DNA of 64,000 nt from Aminobacter anthyllidis (GCF_018555685.1 NZ_JAFLWW010000004.1:124001-188000); one strand, 5' to 3'. Counted from the stretch's first letter, positions 43,391 to 51,653 are shown. A program made the numbers and translations. Notes: generated from the sequence alone by a model not told the origin.

Positions 43391-44031
43391 CGCGCCATCG
43401 CCTGCGTCGGCTTGCGCTCGTTGAAGACGAGCAGCGGCGTCACGATCAGGATGTACAGGCCGACGGCAAGCGCCAGGAAGGTGAAGGGCGCGTTGGTGGC
43501 GGCGATGCCCTGCTTGGTGACGTAGAGGATTTCGCTGACCGACACCGCCGAGGCGATCGACATGCGCTTGACCGTGCCGATGGCGTAGGTGATCCAGCCC
43601 TTGCGTGCCAGCGGCAATACCTGCGGGATGAGAATGCGCCGGAACACCGTTTGCGACGACAGGCCGAGCGCCTTGCCGGCCTCGTACTGGCCGAACGGGA
43701 TGGTTGCCAGCGCGCCCTTGAACACCTGGTAGTCGAAGGCGATGCCGACCAGCGTGAAGGCGATGATGGTCGAGCCGATGGGGCCAAAATCGATGCCTAT
43801 CTGTGGCCCGCCAAAGAAGAACAGGAACAGGACGACCAGTTCCGGCACCGAGCGGAAGAAGGCGCTGAATGCCTCGATGCCCTTGCGCGCCAGCGATTTC
43901 TCGCGGCCGTAATGGACGAGCGACAGCAGGAGGCCAAACAGCGCCGACAGCGTGAAGATCACTGCCGACAGCGCAATCGTTAGAACTGCCGCGGTCAACA
44001 GCCGCGGCAGCCAGGCAATCGCAATTTCCAT
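43387..44031 (-). CDS. Polar amino-acid-type ABC transporter permease (first)
   Basis: This 214-residue permease begins MEIAIAWLPRLLTAAVLTIA. Family features are AFFRSVPELVVLFLFFFGGP, the EAA loop PFGQYEAGKALGLSSQTVFR and RRILIPQVLPLARKGWITYA. It lies 27 bp downstream of the binding-protein gene and overlaps the next permease by 4 bp. It forms the membrane channel as a heterodimer with that protein. Substrates of this class are amino acids, opines or related amines. Confidence 0.9.
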   Translation of the reverse strand: MEIAIAWLPRLLTAAVLTIALSAVIFTLSALFGLLLSLVHYGREKSLARKGIEAFSAFFRSVPELVVLFLFFFGGPQIGIDFGPIGSTIIAFTLVGIAFDYQVFKGALATIPFGQYEAGKALGLSSQTVFRRILIPQVLPLARKGWITYAIGTVKRMSIASAVSVSEILYVTKQGIAATNAPFTFLALAVGLYILIVTPLLVFNERKPTQAMAR

Positions 44032-44058
44032 GTCCGGCCGCCCCTCCGGCTACGCTAG

Positions 44059-44862
44059 CTACTGAGCCTTTGACCAATCGATCGACGCGCCGAACCACTT
44101 GTCGGCGAGGCCCTGCAGCGTGCCATCCTTGCGCCATGTCTCGAACAGGGCGTCGATAGCGTCTGCCAGCGGCTTGTTCTTGTTGTTGACGGCGACGCTC
44201 TGGGTCACGGTGGAGAGCAGATCGTCAAGCGTGACGACGCCCGAGAGCTTGCCCGATTTGGCGAGATATTTTGGCCCGAGGAAGTCGTGCGCTGCGAAGT
44301 CGATGCGGCGGTTCTCGAGGTCGAGGAATAGCTCCGTCGAGCCGGGATACTCGCGGCTCTCGGTGACGCAGTCTGCCGGCAGCTTCTCCTTGGCGACCTT
44401 CTGGAACGAGCCGCCGCGCACGGCACCCATGGTCTTGCCGCAAACATCCTTCCAGCCTGTGATGCCGGTGTCGGCCTCGCGGCGGGTCACGGCGACGCCG
44501 TTGACGATGTAGGGCGACAGCAGGAAGAAGTCCTTCGAGGCAAGCCGCTCCGGCGTACGGCTTACGCCTGAGGCGATGGCATCGAAGCGTCCGGCGGTCA
44601 GCCCCGGCAGCAGGCCGGCAAAGTCGAGCTTCTCGAACTTGGCGGTAACGCCGAGCGATTTCGCGATCAGGTTGATGACGTCGATATCGAAGCCTTCAAG
44701 CTCGCCCGTGGCGTTGGTCATGCTGAATGGCGGCGCCGAACCCGATGTACCGACCGTGATCGTGTCGGCGTTGACGAGGGCGGCCTTGTAGTCCTGCGCA
44801 CTTGCCGCGCTCACGCCGAAAACCGCGATGAGGGCCAGCAGTGCTGTCCGCGCAAATCCCAT
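44059..44862 (-). CDS. ABC transporter substrate-binding protein, family 3 (polar amino-acid type)
   Basis: This 267-residue receptor has a signal peptide MGFARTALLALIAVFGVSAA ending near ASA-QDYK. The mature part carries the family 3 pattern: ITVGTSGSAPPFSMTNATGE, LEGFDIDVINLIAKSLGV, GRFDAIASGVSRTPERLAS, and DLENRRIDFAAHD. ATG 44862 follows AAAGGAG with 5-bp spacing; a GTG two codons earlier is possible. It is the first gene of the three-gene importer and divergent from the NMT1-like gene at 45016. Ligand not predictable. Confidence 0.9.
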   Translation of the reverse strand: MGFARTALLALIAVFGVSAASAQDYKAALVNADTITVGTSGSAPPFSMTNATGELEGFDIDVINLIAKSLGVTAKFEKLDFAGLLPGLTAGRFDAIASGVSRTPERLASKDFFLLSPYIVNGVAVTRREADTGITGWKDVCGKTMGAVRGGSFQKVAKEKLPADCVTESREYPGSTELFLDLENRRIDFAAHDFLGPKYLAKSGKLSGVVTLDDLLSTVTQSVAVNNKNKPLADAIDALFETWRKDGTLQGLADKWFGASIDWSKAQ

Positions 44863-44981
44863 GATCACTCCTTTGATGGGTAGCTTGAAAACAGAATGTT
44901 TGGGTTATATCACAAACCGCTAAAGCCACCAAGGCGGCAGCCAATTTGGATACGATACTTTCTGGAGAATCTGTTTCTCAA

Positions 44982-44993
44982 GAACGGCCGTTC
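44982..44993. promoter_or_regulatory. Perfect 12-bp palindrome between divergent genes
   Basis: GAACGGCCGTTC is a perfect palindrome in the 153-bp gap between the family 3 binding protein and the NMT1-like gene. It is a candidate operator. Its position 23 bp before the NMT1-like ATG would affect that gene directly. Confidence 0.4.
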
Positions 44994-45015
44994 CGAAAGT
45001 TCGAGGTTTTGTGGA

Positions 45016-45930
45016 ATGGAACTGCGTTTCAAGCTCAACTACCTGTTTCAGGGGCAGAATTCGCCGTTCCTGCACGCCGTTGACGCCGGCTATTTCGGCG
45101 ACCATGGCCTGTCTTGCACGTTCGTCGAGGGCTTCAGTTCGTCGCTGGTGACACGCGCCCTTGTGGGCGGCGAAGCTGATATCGGATACGGTGATGTATC
45201 CTCGGTTTTCGAGCGCGCGCTGCGCACTGGCGAGACTGAGATCTCATGCCTCGTGCCGATTTACGACCACACGCCTTGCTGCCTCGGTTATCTCTCCGAC
45301 GGCAATCGCCTCACGCTGGCTGACATTCCTGGCAGCACCTTGTGCGGGCCGAACGGCGACACCTCGGCGCGCCTGCTGCCGCTGCTGCTCAAGCGCAACG
45401 GCCTTGCGCCGGACAGCTACACCTATCTTGGCGTCCAGCCGGAGGAACGCGACCGGCTGGTGGCGCAGCGTTCGGTGCTTGCGGCCACATGCTTCGATGC
45501 GACGCTGAAGTTTGCCATGCAGATGCGCGGCTATGACACCAGTGCCCTCGAGTTCCTCTACTTCGCCGATAACGGTCTCGACACCTATTCAGGCGCGCTT
45601 GTGGCGCTCAACTCGGTGTTGGAGACGGAGCCGGGCCTTGCCGGCAGGCTGCAGGCTATCACCCGCCAGGCTTGGCACGATTGCCGGGCAAACCCGCAGC
45701 TCGGCGTCGAAGCGGTTATCAGGCGCTCGCCTGACATGGATCCCGAAATCGTCCGCAACCAGCTGACTTGGATCCTCGAGCGCCAGGTATTCCCGAATGG
45801 GGCACTGCGGATGGAATTCGATCTCGAAGGTGCCAAGATGGCCGACACGCTCGAATGCGCGGTCTTTACGGTTGGTGGGGATGCGCGTCGGTCGGCCGAA
45901 GGGCTGGCGGCCGCTATATGCCAAAACTAG
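45016..45930 (+). CDS. NMT1/THI5-like (periplasmic-binding fold) protein without signal peptide
   Basis: This 304-residue protein starts MELRFKLNYLFQGQNSPFLH and has the NMT1/SsuA-like binding fold: FLHAVDAGYFGDHGLSCTFV, TRALVGGEADIGYGDVSSVF, PGSTLCGPNGDTSARLLPLL. Most relatives are periplasmic receptors, yet the chosen start gives no signal peptide, and the upstream in-frame extension to 44896 (MFGLYHKPLKPPRR...) does not look like one either. It may be a cytosolic enzyme or sensor, as Thi5-type proteins can be. It is divergent from an ABC importer lacking an ATPase; no permease gene of the SsuC type is next to it. Confidence 0.72.
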   Translation: MELRFKLNYLFQGQNSPFLHAVDAGYFGDHGLSCTFVEGFSSSLVTRALVGGEADIGYGDVSSVFERALRTGETEISCLVPIYDHTPCCLGYLSDGNRLTLADIPGSTLCGPNGDTSARLLPLLLKRNGLAPDSYTYLGVQPEERDRLVAQRSVLAATCFDATLKFAMQMRGYDTSALEFLYFADNGLDTYSGALVALNSVLETEPGLAGRLQAITRQAWHDCRANPQLGVEAVIRRSPDMDPEIVRNQLTWILERQVFPNGALRMEFDLEGAKMADTLECAVFTVGGDARRSAEGLAAAICQN

Positions 45931-46169
45931 GCAAATTGCAGCGATCCGCCGGGCGCTTTGGAGTAGGGCTGCGAAGTCCGCGGTACCTGCTGTCGGCGTC
46001 GAACGGATGGACGCCCCGGTGTGGGCAGCCCATTTTCGATTGGTCCCACCATGCTTGTATGTTAGGAATAACTAATTCCTCGCAGGGGTGGCTTTCGGCA
46101 GCAGCGTCATAAGTTGCGCCGGCCATGGCCGGAAGCCGGCTGACGAGGGGCTGGAAGGCGGAGGATAAG
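45931..46169. promoter_or_regulatory. Promoter region of the amiC-amiR operon
   Basis: No gene is supported here. A small inverted repeat AGGAAT-N5-ATTCCT at 46064-46080 lies about 90 bp upstream of the first start codon and could bind a regulator. I looked for a sigma-54 -24/-12 pair near TTGGTCCCACCATGC (46040-46054) but the spacing is one base short. Confidence 0.35.
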
Positions 46170-46205
46170 ATGTTCGCATTTCATCTTGCCATGGACGGCA
46201 GTTGA
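46170..46205 (+). CDS. Possible 11-codon leader peptide upstream of amiC
   Basis: ATG 46170 follows a strong GGAGGA site (46160-46165) and opens an 11-residue frame (MFAFHLAMDGS) that stops 2 bp before the amiC ATG at 46208. The amiC start itself has no good ribosome binding site, so ribosomes finishing the short peptide could re-initiate on amiC. Seen in sequence; function is inference. Confidence 0.45.
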   Translation: MFAFHLAMDGS

Positions 46206-46207
46206 GC

Positions 46208-47317
46208 ATGGGCTCGACGGGCGAGCCTTGGCGCGTCGGCGTCCTCTTCTCGCAATCCGGAGATACCGGGGCGATCGAGGAGACGCAGCTCAAGGGCACG
46301 ATGCTGGGCATCGCCGAAATCAACGCGGCCGGCGGCATCAATGGCCGTGAGATCGTGCCAATCATCTATGATCCGACATCCAGCACCGAACTCTATTCCC
46401 ATTATGCGCGGAAGCTTTTGATCGAGGATCGCGTCACGACAATCTTCGGTTGCTACACTTCGACAAGCCGCAAGGCCGTGCTGCCGCTGGTAGAGCGGGT
46501 CAATGCGCTGCTCTGGTATCCGACGCGCTACGAGGGCTTCGAATTCTCGCCCAACATCATCTACACCGGGTCCTCGCCCAACCAGAACACCATCGAGCTG
46601 ATCAACTACCTGCTCACGACCCACGGTAACCGGTTCTACCTGCTCGGCACCGACTATTGTTATCCCAGGCGGACCAACCGGATCGTTCGCGATCTGGTGT
46701 GTGGCCAGGGTGGCACGATCGTCGGCGAGGAATATCTGGGTTTCGGTGCGAGCCCGAACGATTTTCGACCGATCATCCGCGACCTGCGCAACAACAAGCC
46801 CGACGTCATCTTTTCGACGGTCGTCGGTCAGGCGATCTCTCACTTCTACCAGGCCTACACTGACGCCGGCTTCACCCCCGACAACATGCCCATCGGCAGC
46901 TTGAACACCTGCGAGGCGGAACTGCGGCTCATGGGAACGGACGTCGGGGCCGGACACATCACCGCTGCGACCTATTTCGAGAGCGTGGAGAATGAAGAAA
47001 ACGACCGCTTCGTTCGCCTCTTTAAGCAGCGTTTCGGCGAAGATGAGTCGACCAACATGTGTGCCGAGGCTGCATATTTCCAGGTTCACCTCTTCGCCCA
47101 GGCCGTCGCCGAGACGAACAGCATGGACACCGACACCTTGCGCCCGGCGGTGCTTGGCCGGGAAATCGCAGCCCCTCAGGGGCGGATTGGCATCGACTAT
47201 AAGAACAGCCATGCCGAGCTTTGGACGCGGATCGGTAAGGCAGACGACCACGGCCGGTTCGACATTCTGCGGGAATCGATGGTCGCGCTGCGGCCCGACC
47301 CATTTCTCGTGACGTGA
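46208..47317 (+). CDS. amiC: AmiC-type cytoplasmic amide/urea-sensing regulator
   Basis: This 369-residue protein has the periplasmic-binding-protein fold (Peripla_BP_6 type) without a signal peptide, as in Pseudomonas AmiC. Features: VGVLFSQSGDTGAIEETQLK, GTMLGIAEINAAGGINGREI, CYTSTSRKAVLPLVERVNAL, LWYPTRYEGFEFSPNIIYTG. In Pseudomonas AmiC binds AmiR and releases it when amide is present. An alternative TTG start at 46202 adds two residues. It is followed by amiR and then by an amide/urea-type transporter operon, which fits a sensor of the transported compound. Confidence 0.9.
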   Translation: MGSTGEPWRVGVLFSQSGDTGAIEETQLKGTMLGIAEINAAGGINGREIVPIIYDPTSSTELYSHYARKLLIEDRVTTIFGCYTSTSRKAVLPLVERVNALLWYPTRYEGFEFSPNIIYTGSSPNQNTIELINYLLTTHGNRFYLLGTDYCYPRRTNRIVRDLVCGQGGTIVGEEYLGFGASPNDFRPIIRDLRNNKPDVIFSTVVGQAISHFYQAYTDAGFTPDNMPIGSLNTCEAELRLMGTDVGAGHITAATYFESVENEENDRFVRLFKQRFGEDESTNMCAEAAYFQVHLFAQAVAETNSMDTDTLRPAVLGREIAAPQGRIGIDYKNSHAELWTRIGKADDHGRFDILRESMVALRPDPFLVT

Positions 47318-47360
47318 GGGTGACCGACTTGCCTGAGAGCTCAGCATACGAGGTTCGGTC

Positions 47361-48032
47361 ATGAGCGGTCCTTCTGCTTCTCGCGGATACCACGGAGCGG
47401 GCGCCGATGGGTCGCAGCGTGCAAGCGGTGCGCAACCAAGGGCTACGCGCGGATCGGGCAGCGTGCAGGCGGAATTGCGCCAGTCGACAGTGCTGCTTGT
47501 CCATCCGCGCGACAGTGAGGGCGATGCCGTCGCGCGTGAGGTCAGGCGAGTTGGATGCCGCGTCGAGATGGCCTGGCCAGCGCCAACACTGCCGCCAATC
47601 GGATTCGACTTCGCACTGGTGGCAATCGATGCCGAAGTGCTTGCGGCCGCCCCATGGCTTTCCGGTGCGCCGCCGGTGCCCGTCGTGGCAGTCGTCGACG
47701 GCGACAAGGGCGTGCCTGTCGACGTGCTCAGGCTTTCCAATGCTCAGGCGGTATTAGTCAAGCCATGCCAGCCAGCCGCGATCCTGTCCAACTTAGCGCT
47801 GGCGCGAAATGTGTTCAGCTACGAACGGCGGTTGCTCAACAAGGTAGCGAAACTCGAAGAGACGCTGCATGCCTCGCGGCAGATCGAGCAGGCCAAGCTC
47901 ATCCTGATGACGCAGAAGAAGCTGCGTGCCAACGAGGCTTATGACTACCTGCGACGGCAAGCCATGACCAAGCAGATGTCGGTCGCCGCAATTTCCGCCG
48001 CCCTGGTTGACGCCTACGGCCTGATGGAATAA
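47361..48032 (+). CDS. amiR: AmiR-type ANTAR-domain transcription antiterminator
   Basis: This 223-residue protein has an N-terminal pseudo-receiver domain (about 45-140: STVLLVHPRDSEGDAVAREV, FDFALVAIDAEVL), a coiled-coil linker (SYERRLLNKVAKLEETLHAS) and a C-terminal ANTAR RNA-binding domain (about 165-220: AKLILMTQKKLRANEAYDYL, RRQAMTKQMSVAAISAALVD). AmiR binds leader RNA and stops premature termination. A strong terminator lies directly downstream, in front of the hydrolase-transporter operon. The N-terminal 40 residues are an extra low-complexity stretch compared with the 196-residue Pseudomonas protein. Confidence 0.9.
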   Translation: MSGPSASRGYHGAGADGSQRASGAQPRATRGSGSVQAELRQSTVLLVHPRDSEGDAVAREVRRVGCRVEMAWPAPTLPPIGFDFALVAIDAEVLAAAPWLSGAPPVPVVAVVDGDKGVPVDVLRLSNAQAVLVKPCQPAAILSNLALARNVFSYERRLLNKVAKLEETLHASRQIEQAKLILMTQKKLRANEAYDYLRRQAMTKQMSVAAISAALVDAYGLME

Positions 48033-48344
48033 TATCAAAGTGTTCGTGAGGCCTCGTGGCTTCCGAAGGCTCCAAGTGAGCCAATCTCCGCAGCAAAAGC
48101 GCTGCGTTTCATAGAGGATCAAGATTGACCTCGCGCAAACTCAGGTTTCTGAGTGCGCGGGGTTTTTGCGTTTTTCTACCGCCTGTGGCTCGCGCCAGGA
48201 GAAATACGCCAGGAGGTTTGAGGTAGGCATCAACTGACCCTCGCGGGTCGGAAAGAATACTTATTGCCTGATCGGAACTATCGCAACGGCTGCCCCGAGT
48301 GGGGCGGCTGAACCCTGAACTATTGCCAAATGCAGGAGGTAGCT
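48033..48344 (+). promoter_or_regulatory. Leader region, probable AmiR antitermination target
   Basis: No gene. Two small hairpins lie in tandem, GGCTC-N5-GAGCC (48068-48082) and CGCAGC-N6-GCTGCG (48089-48106), six bases apart, followed 22 bp later by a strong intrinsic terminator (48129-48176). ANTAR proteins recognise paired stem-loops with six-base loops, of which only the second hairpin has a six-base loop, so the exact recognition element is uncertain. The hydrolase gene follows with a strong AGGAGGT site (48334-48340). Confidence 0.6.
48129..48176 (+). terminator. Intrinsic terminator in front of the hydrolase/urea-transport operon
   Basis: A long stem pairs CCTCGCGC and ACTCAG with CTGAGT and GCGCGGGG (one GU pair, a 2-nt bulge), with a 4-nt loop, followed by TTTTTGCGTTTTT. 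It lies between amiR and the operon that AmiR should control, as in an attenuator. Confidence 0.88.
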
Positions 48345-49382
48345 ATGGCGCAGTGGAAGATAGACAAGGAAGTTGACTACGAAATCTTCGAGCTTGGAGA
48401 TCTGAAACTCCAGAAAGGGATGACCCTTCCCAACGCAAAGCTGGCATACAAGACGTTTGGCAGGCTCAATGCCGACAAGAGCAATGTCATTCTCCTGCTG
48501 ACCTACATGGCCTCGACCCACTACGACAACCAGTGGGTCATCCGTGAAGGCGGCGCGCTCGACCCGAGCAAGTATTTCATCATTATCCCCAACGTCTTCG
48601 GCAACGGCCTGTCGTCCTCGCCGAGCAACACGCCGGCGCCCTACAACAAGGCGCGCTTTCCGCATGTCACCTACTACGACAACATCAAGGCCCAGCATCG
48701 CCTGCTGACCGAGAAGTTCGGCATCACCAAGATCAAGATGGTCACCGGTTGGTCGATGGCCGCTGCGCAGACGTTCCATTGGGCCGCGCTCTATCCCGAC
48801 ATGGTCGAGACCATCTGCCCGACTGCCGGCTCAGCGAAGACGGCAAAGCATAACCACGTCATGCTGGAGGGCGTGAAGGCGGCACTGACGGCCGACGATT
48901 CCTTCAAGGAAGGCTGGTATGACGACCAGCCGTTCAAGGGCCTGCGCGCTATGGGGCGCGTCTATGCCGGCTGGGGCTTCTCGCAGGAATTCTTCCGTAA
49001 GGAGGAATATCTCGAGCTCGGCTACGCCTCCGTCGAGGACTTCATCGTCGGCTATTGGGAGCAGTGGTTCAACCTGCGCGACGCCAACAACATGGTCGCG
49101 ATGATCCGCACCTGGCAGTCCGGCGACATCAGCGACAACGAGCTCTACAACGGCGACTTCCGCAAGGCGCTCGGCGCCATCAAGGCCAAGGCGATCGTCA
49201 TGCCGGGCGACTGCGACCTCTACTTTCCGCCGGAAGACAGCGCGTTCGAGGTCGAACACATGCCGAATGCGGAACTTCGCCCCTTCCGCTCGAGCCACGG
49301 GCACTTCGCCGGCGGCTCCGGCCTCAGGCAGGCGGATGTGAAGTTTCTTGACGAAGCCTGGCGGGAGTTGCTGGCGAGCTGA
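48345..49382 (+). CDS. Alpha/beta-hydrolase (MetX-like fold) of an amide/urea transport operon
   Basis: This 345-residue hydrolase starts MAQWKIDKEVDYEIFELGDL after AGGAGGT. It shows the MetX-like N-terminal region (LPNAKLAYKTFGRLNADKSN), a nucleophile elbow GWSMAA (Ser near residue 134), a C-terminal Asp in MPGDCDLYFPPED and His in RSSHGHFAGG. This completes a Ser-Asp-His triad. The motif GWSMAA differs from the GGSMGG of homoserine acetyltransferases, so acyl transfer to homoserine is unlikely. It occupies the position that amidase or formamidase genes take in ami/fmd operons, so an amide- or ester-cleaving role is inferred. Confidence 0.8.
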   Translation: MAQWKIDKEVDYEIFELGDLKLQKGMTLPNAKLAYKTFGRLNADKSNVILLLTYMASTHYDNQWVIREGGALDPSKYFIIIPNVFGNGLSSSPSNTPAPYNKARFPHVTYYDNIKAQHRLLTEKFGITKIKMVTGWSMAAAQTFHWAALYPDMVETICPTAGSAKTAKHNHVMLEGVKAALTADDSFKEGWYDDQPFKGLRAMGRVYAGWGFSQEFFRKEEYLELGYASVEDFIVGYWEQWFNLRDANNMVAMIRTWQSGDISDNELYNGDFRKALGAIKAKAIVMPGDCDLYFPPEDSAFEVEHMPNAELRPFRSSHGHFAGGSGLRQADVKFLDEAWRELLAS

Positions 49383-49421
49383 GCCGCAACGTCTTTCCTT
49401 TCCGATCATGAACTTGGACCG

Positions 49422-49443
49422 GGCCTATCCGCACGGATAGGCC
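49422..49443 (+). other. Perfect intercistronic hairpin
   Basis: GGCCTATCCG (49422-49431) and its complement (49434-49443) form a perfect 10-bp stem with a 2-base centre, located 21 bp before the binding-protein start. No T-run follows. Likely a processing or stability element between the hydrolase and transporter messages. Confidence 0.6.
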
Positions 49444-49464
49444 TCAAAGCAAAGGGGAACGCAA

Positions 49465-50712
49465 ATGATAATAAATTCAAGCGTCAATCGCCGGTCATTC
49501 CTGAAGACGACAGCAACTGCTGCTGCAAGCCTGGGCCTGATCGGCGCGGGTGGCCGCGCTTTCGCGCAAGAAGACACGATCAAGATCGCCAGCTTGCTCG
49601 ATCTTTCCGGCGGTCTCGATGCGGCCGGAAAGCCGATGCAGGACGCCATCACCTTCGCCGTCGAGGAGATCAACCAGGCAGGCGGGTTGCTGGGCAAGCA
49701 GATCAGCCTGATCACCTACGATACCCAGACCGACATGCGGCTCTATCCGCAGTATTCCCAGCAGGCGGCTTTGAAGGACAAGGTGTCCGCCGTGTTTGGC
49801 GGCATCACGTCAGCCTCCCGCGAGGTGATGCGGCCGGTACTTCGGCGGCTCAACACGCTGTATTTCTACAACACCCAATATGAAGGCGGCGTCTGCGACC
49901 GCAACATTTTCTGTACCGGCATTACGCCGGCCCAGAAACAATCCAAGCACGTGCCCTATGCCATGAACAAATGGGGCAAGAAGATCTACACGCTGGCTGC
50001 TGACTACAATTACGGCCAGATCACCGCCGCCTGGACCCGCAAATACTGCACTGAGAACGGCGGACAGATCGTTGGCGAGGATTTCTTCCCGCTCGACGTA
50101 ACCAACTTCGGATCGACCATCCAGAAGATCCAGGAGGCCAAGCCCGACTTCCTCTATCTCGTCCTGGTCGGTGGCGCGCATCAGTCGTTCTACCGGCAAT
50201 GGGCGGCCGCCGGCATGAACAAGCAGATCCCGATGGCGTCGACGACGATGACCATCGGTGGCGAGCAGATGGTGCTTTCGCCCGAGGAGACCAACGGCAT
50301 CCTGTTGTGCTTCAATTATTTCGAGGCGCTCGAAACACCAGCCAACAAGGCCTTCCTGGAGCGCTTCCACAAACGCTTTGGCGCCGACTACCCTTATGTG
50401 ACCGAGCTGGCCATGGCGACCTACCAGTCGGTCTATCTGTGGGCGGAAGGTGTCAAGAGGGCAGGCACCGCCGAGCGCATGCCGGTGATCGAAGCGCTCG
50501 AGTCCGGCATCAGCCTCGACCTGCCCAGCGGCAAGTTCTCGATCGATCCGCAGACGCATCACTGCGTCATGGACATCAATATCGGCCAGATCCAGGACCG
50601 CAAGATCAACATCCTGGAGAGCTTTTCGCAGCAACAGCCGCTCGACACCTCGGGTGTCTGCGATCTCAAGAAGAACCCTGACGACAACTCGATGTACGTC
50701 ATCAAGGTCTGA
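49465..50712 (+). CDS. urtA: Urea/short-chain-amide ABC transporter, substrate-binding protein (UrtA/FmdD-like)
   Basis: This 415-residue receptor has a twin-arginine signal (NRRSFLKTTATAAASLGLIG, cleavage near AFAQ at about residue 33). The mature part has the urea/amide branch features: KIASLLDLSGGLDAAGKPMQ, VNQ-like FAVEEINQAGGLLGKQI, FGGITSASREVMRPVLRRLN, LYFYNTQYEGGVCDRNIFCT. Length fits UrtA. Regulation by AmiC/AmiR suggests the ligand is an amide or urea. It is distantly related to the cytoplasmic AmiC sensor encoded upstream, which may bind the same ligand. Confidence 0.88.
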   Translation: MIINSSVNRRSFLKTTATAAASLGLIGAGGRAFAQEDTIKIASLLDLSGGLDAAGKPMQDAITFAVEEINQAGGLLGKQISLITYDTQTDMRLYPQYSQQAALKDKVSAVFGGITSASREVMRPVLRRLNTLYFYNTQYEGGVCDRNIFCTGITPAQKQSKHVPYAMNKWGKKIYTLAADYNYGQITAAWTRKYCTENGGQIVGEDFFPLDVTNFGSTIQKIQEAKPDFLYLVLVGGAHQSFYRQWAAAGMNKQIPMASTTMTIGGEQMVLSPEETNGILLCFNYFEALETPANKAFLERFHKRFGADYPYVTELAMATYQSVYLWAEGVKRAGTAERMPVIEALESGISLDLPSGKFSIDPQTHHCVMDINIGQIQDRKINILESFSQQQPLDTSGVCDLKKNPDDNSMYVIKV

Positions 50713-50731
50713 GCGACCCAAAAAAGCTTGC

Positions 50732-50763
50732 GGGTCGTTCGGTCGCGTTGGAGCGAACGACCC
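50732..50763 (+). other. Intercistronic hairpin after the binding-protein gene
   Basis: GGGTCGTTCG (50732-50741) and its complement (50754-50763) form a 10-bp stem with a 12-nt loop between the binding-protein gene and the first permease gene. This is the usual place for RNA elements that raise binding-protein expression. Confidence 0.6.
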
Positions 50764-50786
50764 TGCAGCGTTCCAGGAGGCCTGAA

Positions 50787-51653
50787 ATGGACCTGCTCGT
50801 AGTACTTTCCTTTGAGGCTCTCAAAGCCGTTGCAAGCCTGGCGCTGATCAGCGTCGGACTTGCCATCATCTTCGGCATGATGAGGGTCATCAACCTCGCC
50901 CATGGCGAGTTCCTGATGCTTGGCGGCTACGCGGCGATTGTCGCCACCAAGGCCGGGATCAACATCTGGATCGCCACGCTGCTTGTCAGCCCGCTCGTGG
51001 TGGGGGTGATCGGTGTGGTGATCGAACGGACGATCATCCGCTTCCTTTATGGCCGGCCGCGCGACACCATGCTTGCAACCTGGGGGCTGAGCCTTCTGCT
51101 CGTCGGTCTGGCCACCACCATTTTCGGCAATACCACCGAGGGCATATCGGCACCGGCCGGCTCGCTACAGATCGGCGACTATCGCATCGCTGCCTACTCG
51201 CTGATCATCATCGTCATCGCAATTGCTGTGTTTGCCGCGATCTGGGCGGTCTTCCGCTTCACGCGCTACGGGCTGATCGCACGCAGCACGATGCAGAATG
51301 CCGACATGGCCGCCGCACTGGGCGTCAATCCATCGCGTGTCTATGCCGTCACATTCGGCGTCGGCGCCGGGCTTGCGGGCCTCGCCGGCGGCGTCATGGC
51401 ACCGATCACCGGCATCGTGCCGACGATCGGTGCTGCCTATGTCGCCAAGGCTTTCATCACCGTCATCGGCGGCGGCCCGGCTATCCTCGCGGGCACGGTT
51501 TCGGCCTCCGTCATGTTCGGGGCGATCGACCAGATCATCACATATCTCTCTACCCCGGTTATCGGCGAGGTGGCGCTTTTGGCCGCTGCCGTCGTGCTGC
51601 TGCGGTTCATGCCGCAAGGCATCACCGGGCGCTTCTTCAGGAGGGCGGCATGA
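50787..51653 (+). CDS. urtB: Urea/short-chain-amide ABC transporter permease (UrtB/FmdE-like)
   Basis: This 288-residue LivH-family permease starts MDLLVVLSFEALKAVASLAL after CCAGGAGG; an in-frame ATG at 50748 would place start codon and first residues in the intercistronic hairpin. Family segments: GLAIIFGMMRVINLAHGEFL, MLATWGLSLLLVGLATTIFG, MQNADMAAALGVNPSRVYAV. It lacks the long N-terminal periplasmic domain of some UrtB proteins. Overlaps the next permease gene by 4 bp. Confidence 0.88.
   Translation: MDLLVVLSFEALKAVASLALISVGLAIIFGMMRVINLAHGEFLMLGGYAAIVATKAGINIWIATLLVSPLVVGVIGVVIERTIIRFLYGRPRDTMLATWGLSLLLVGLATTIFGNTTEGISAPAGSLQIGDYRIAAYSLIIIVIAIAVFAAIWAVFRFTRYGLIARSTMQNADMAAALGVNPSRVYAVTFGVGAGLAGLAGGVMAPITGIVPTIGAAYVAKAFITVIGGGPAILAGTVSASVMFGAIDQIITYLSTPVIGEVALLAAAVVLLRFMPQGITGRFFRRAA

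Noticed and set aside
46040-46054. Possible sigma-54 promoter upstream of amiC
   Set aside because: GG and GC elements are separated by nine instead of ten bases and the flanking consensus is poor.
48089-48106. Hairpin with six-base loop as a canonical ANTAR target
   Set aside because: The loop starts with A but position 4 is A, not G, and the first hairpin has a five-base loop; kept only as a candidate leader, not called as the motif.
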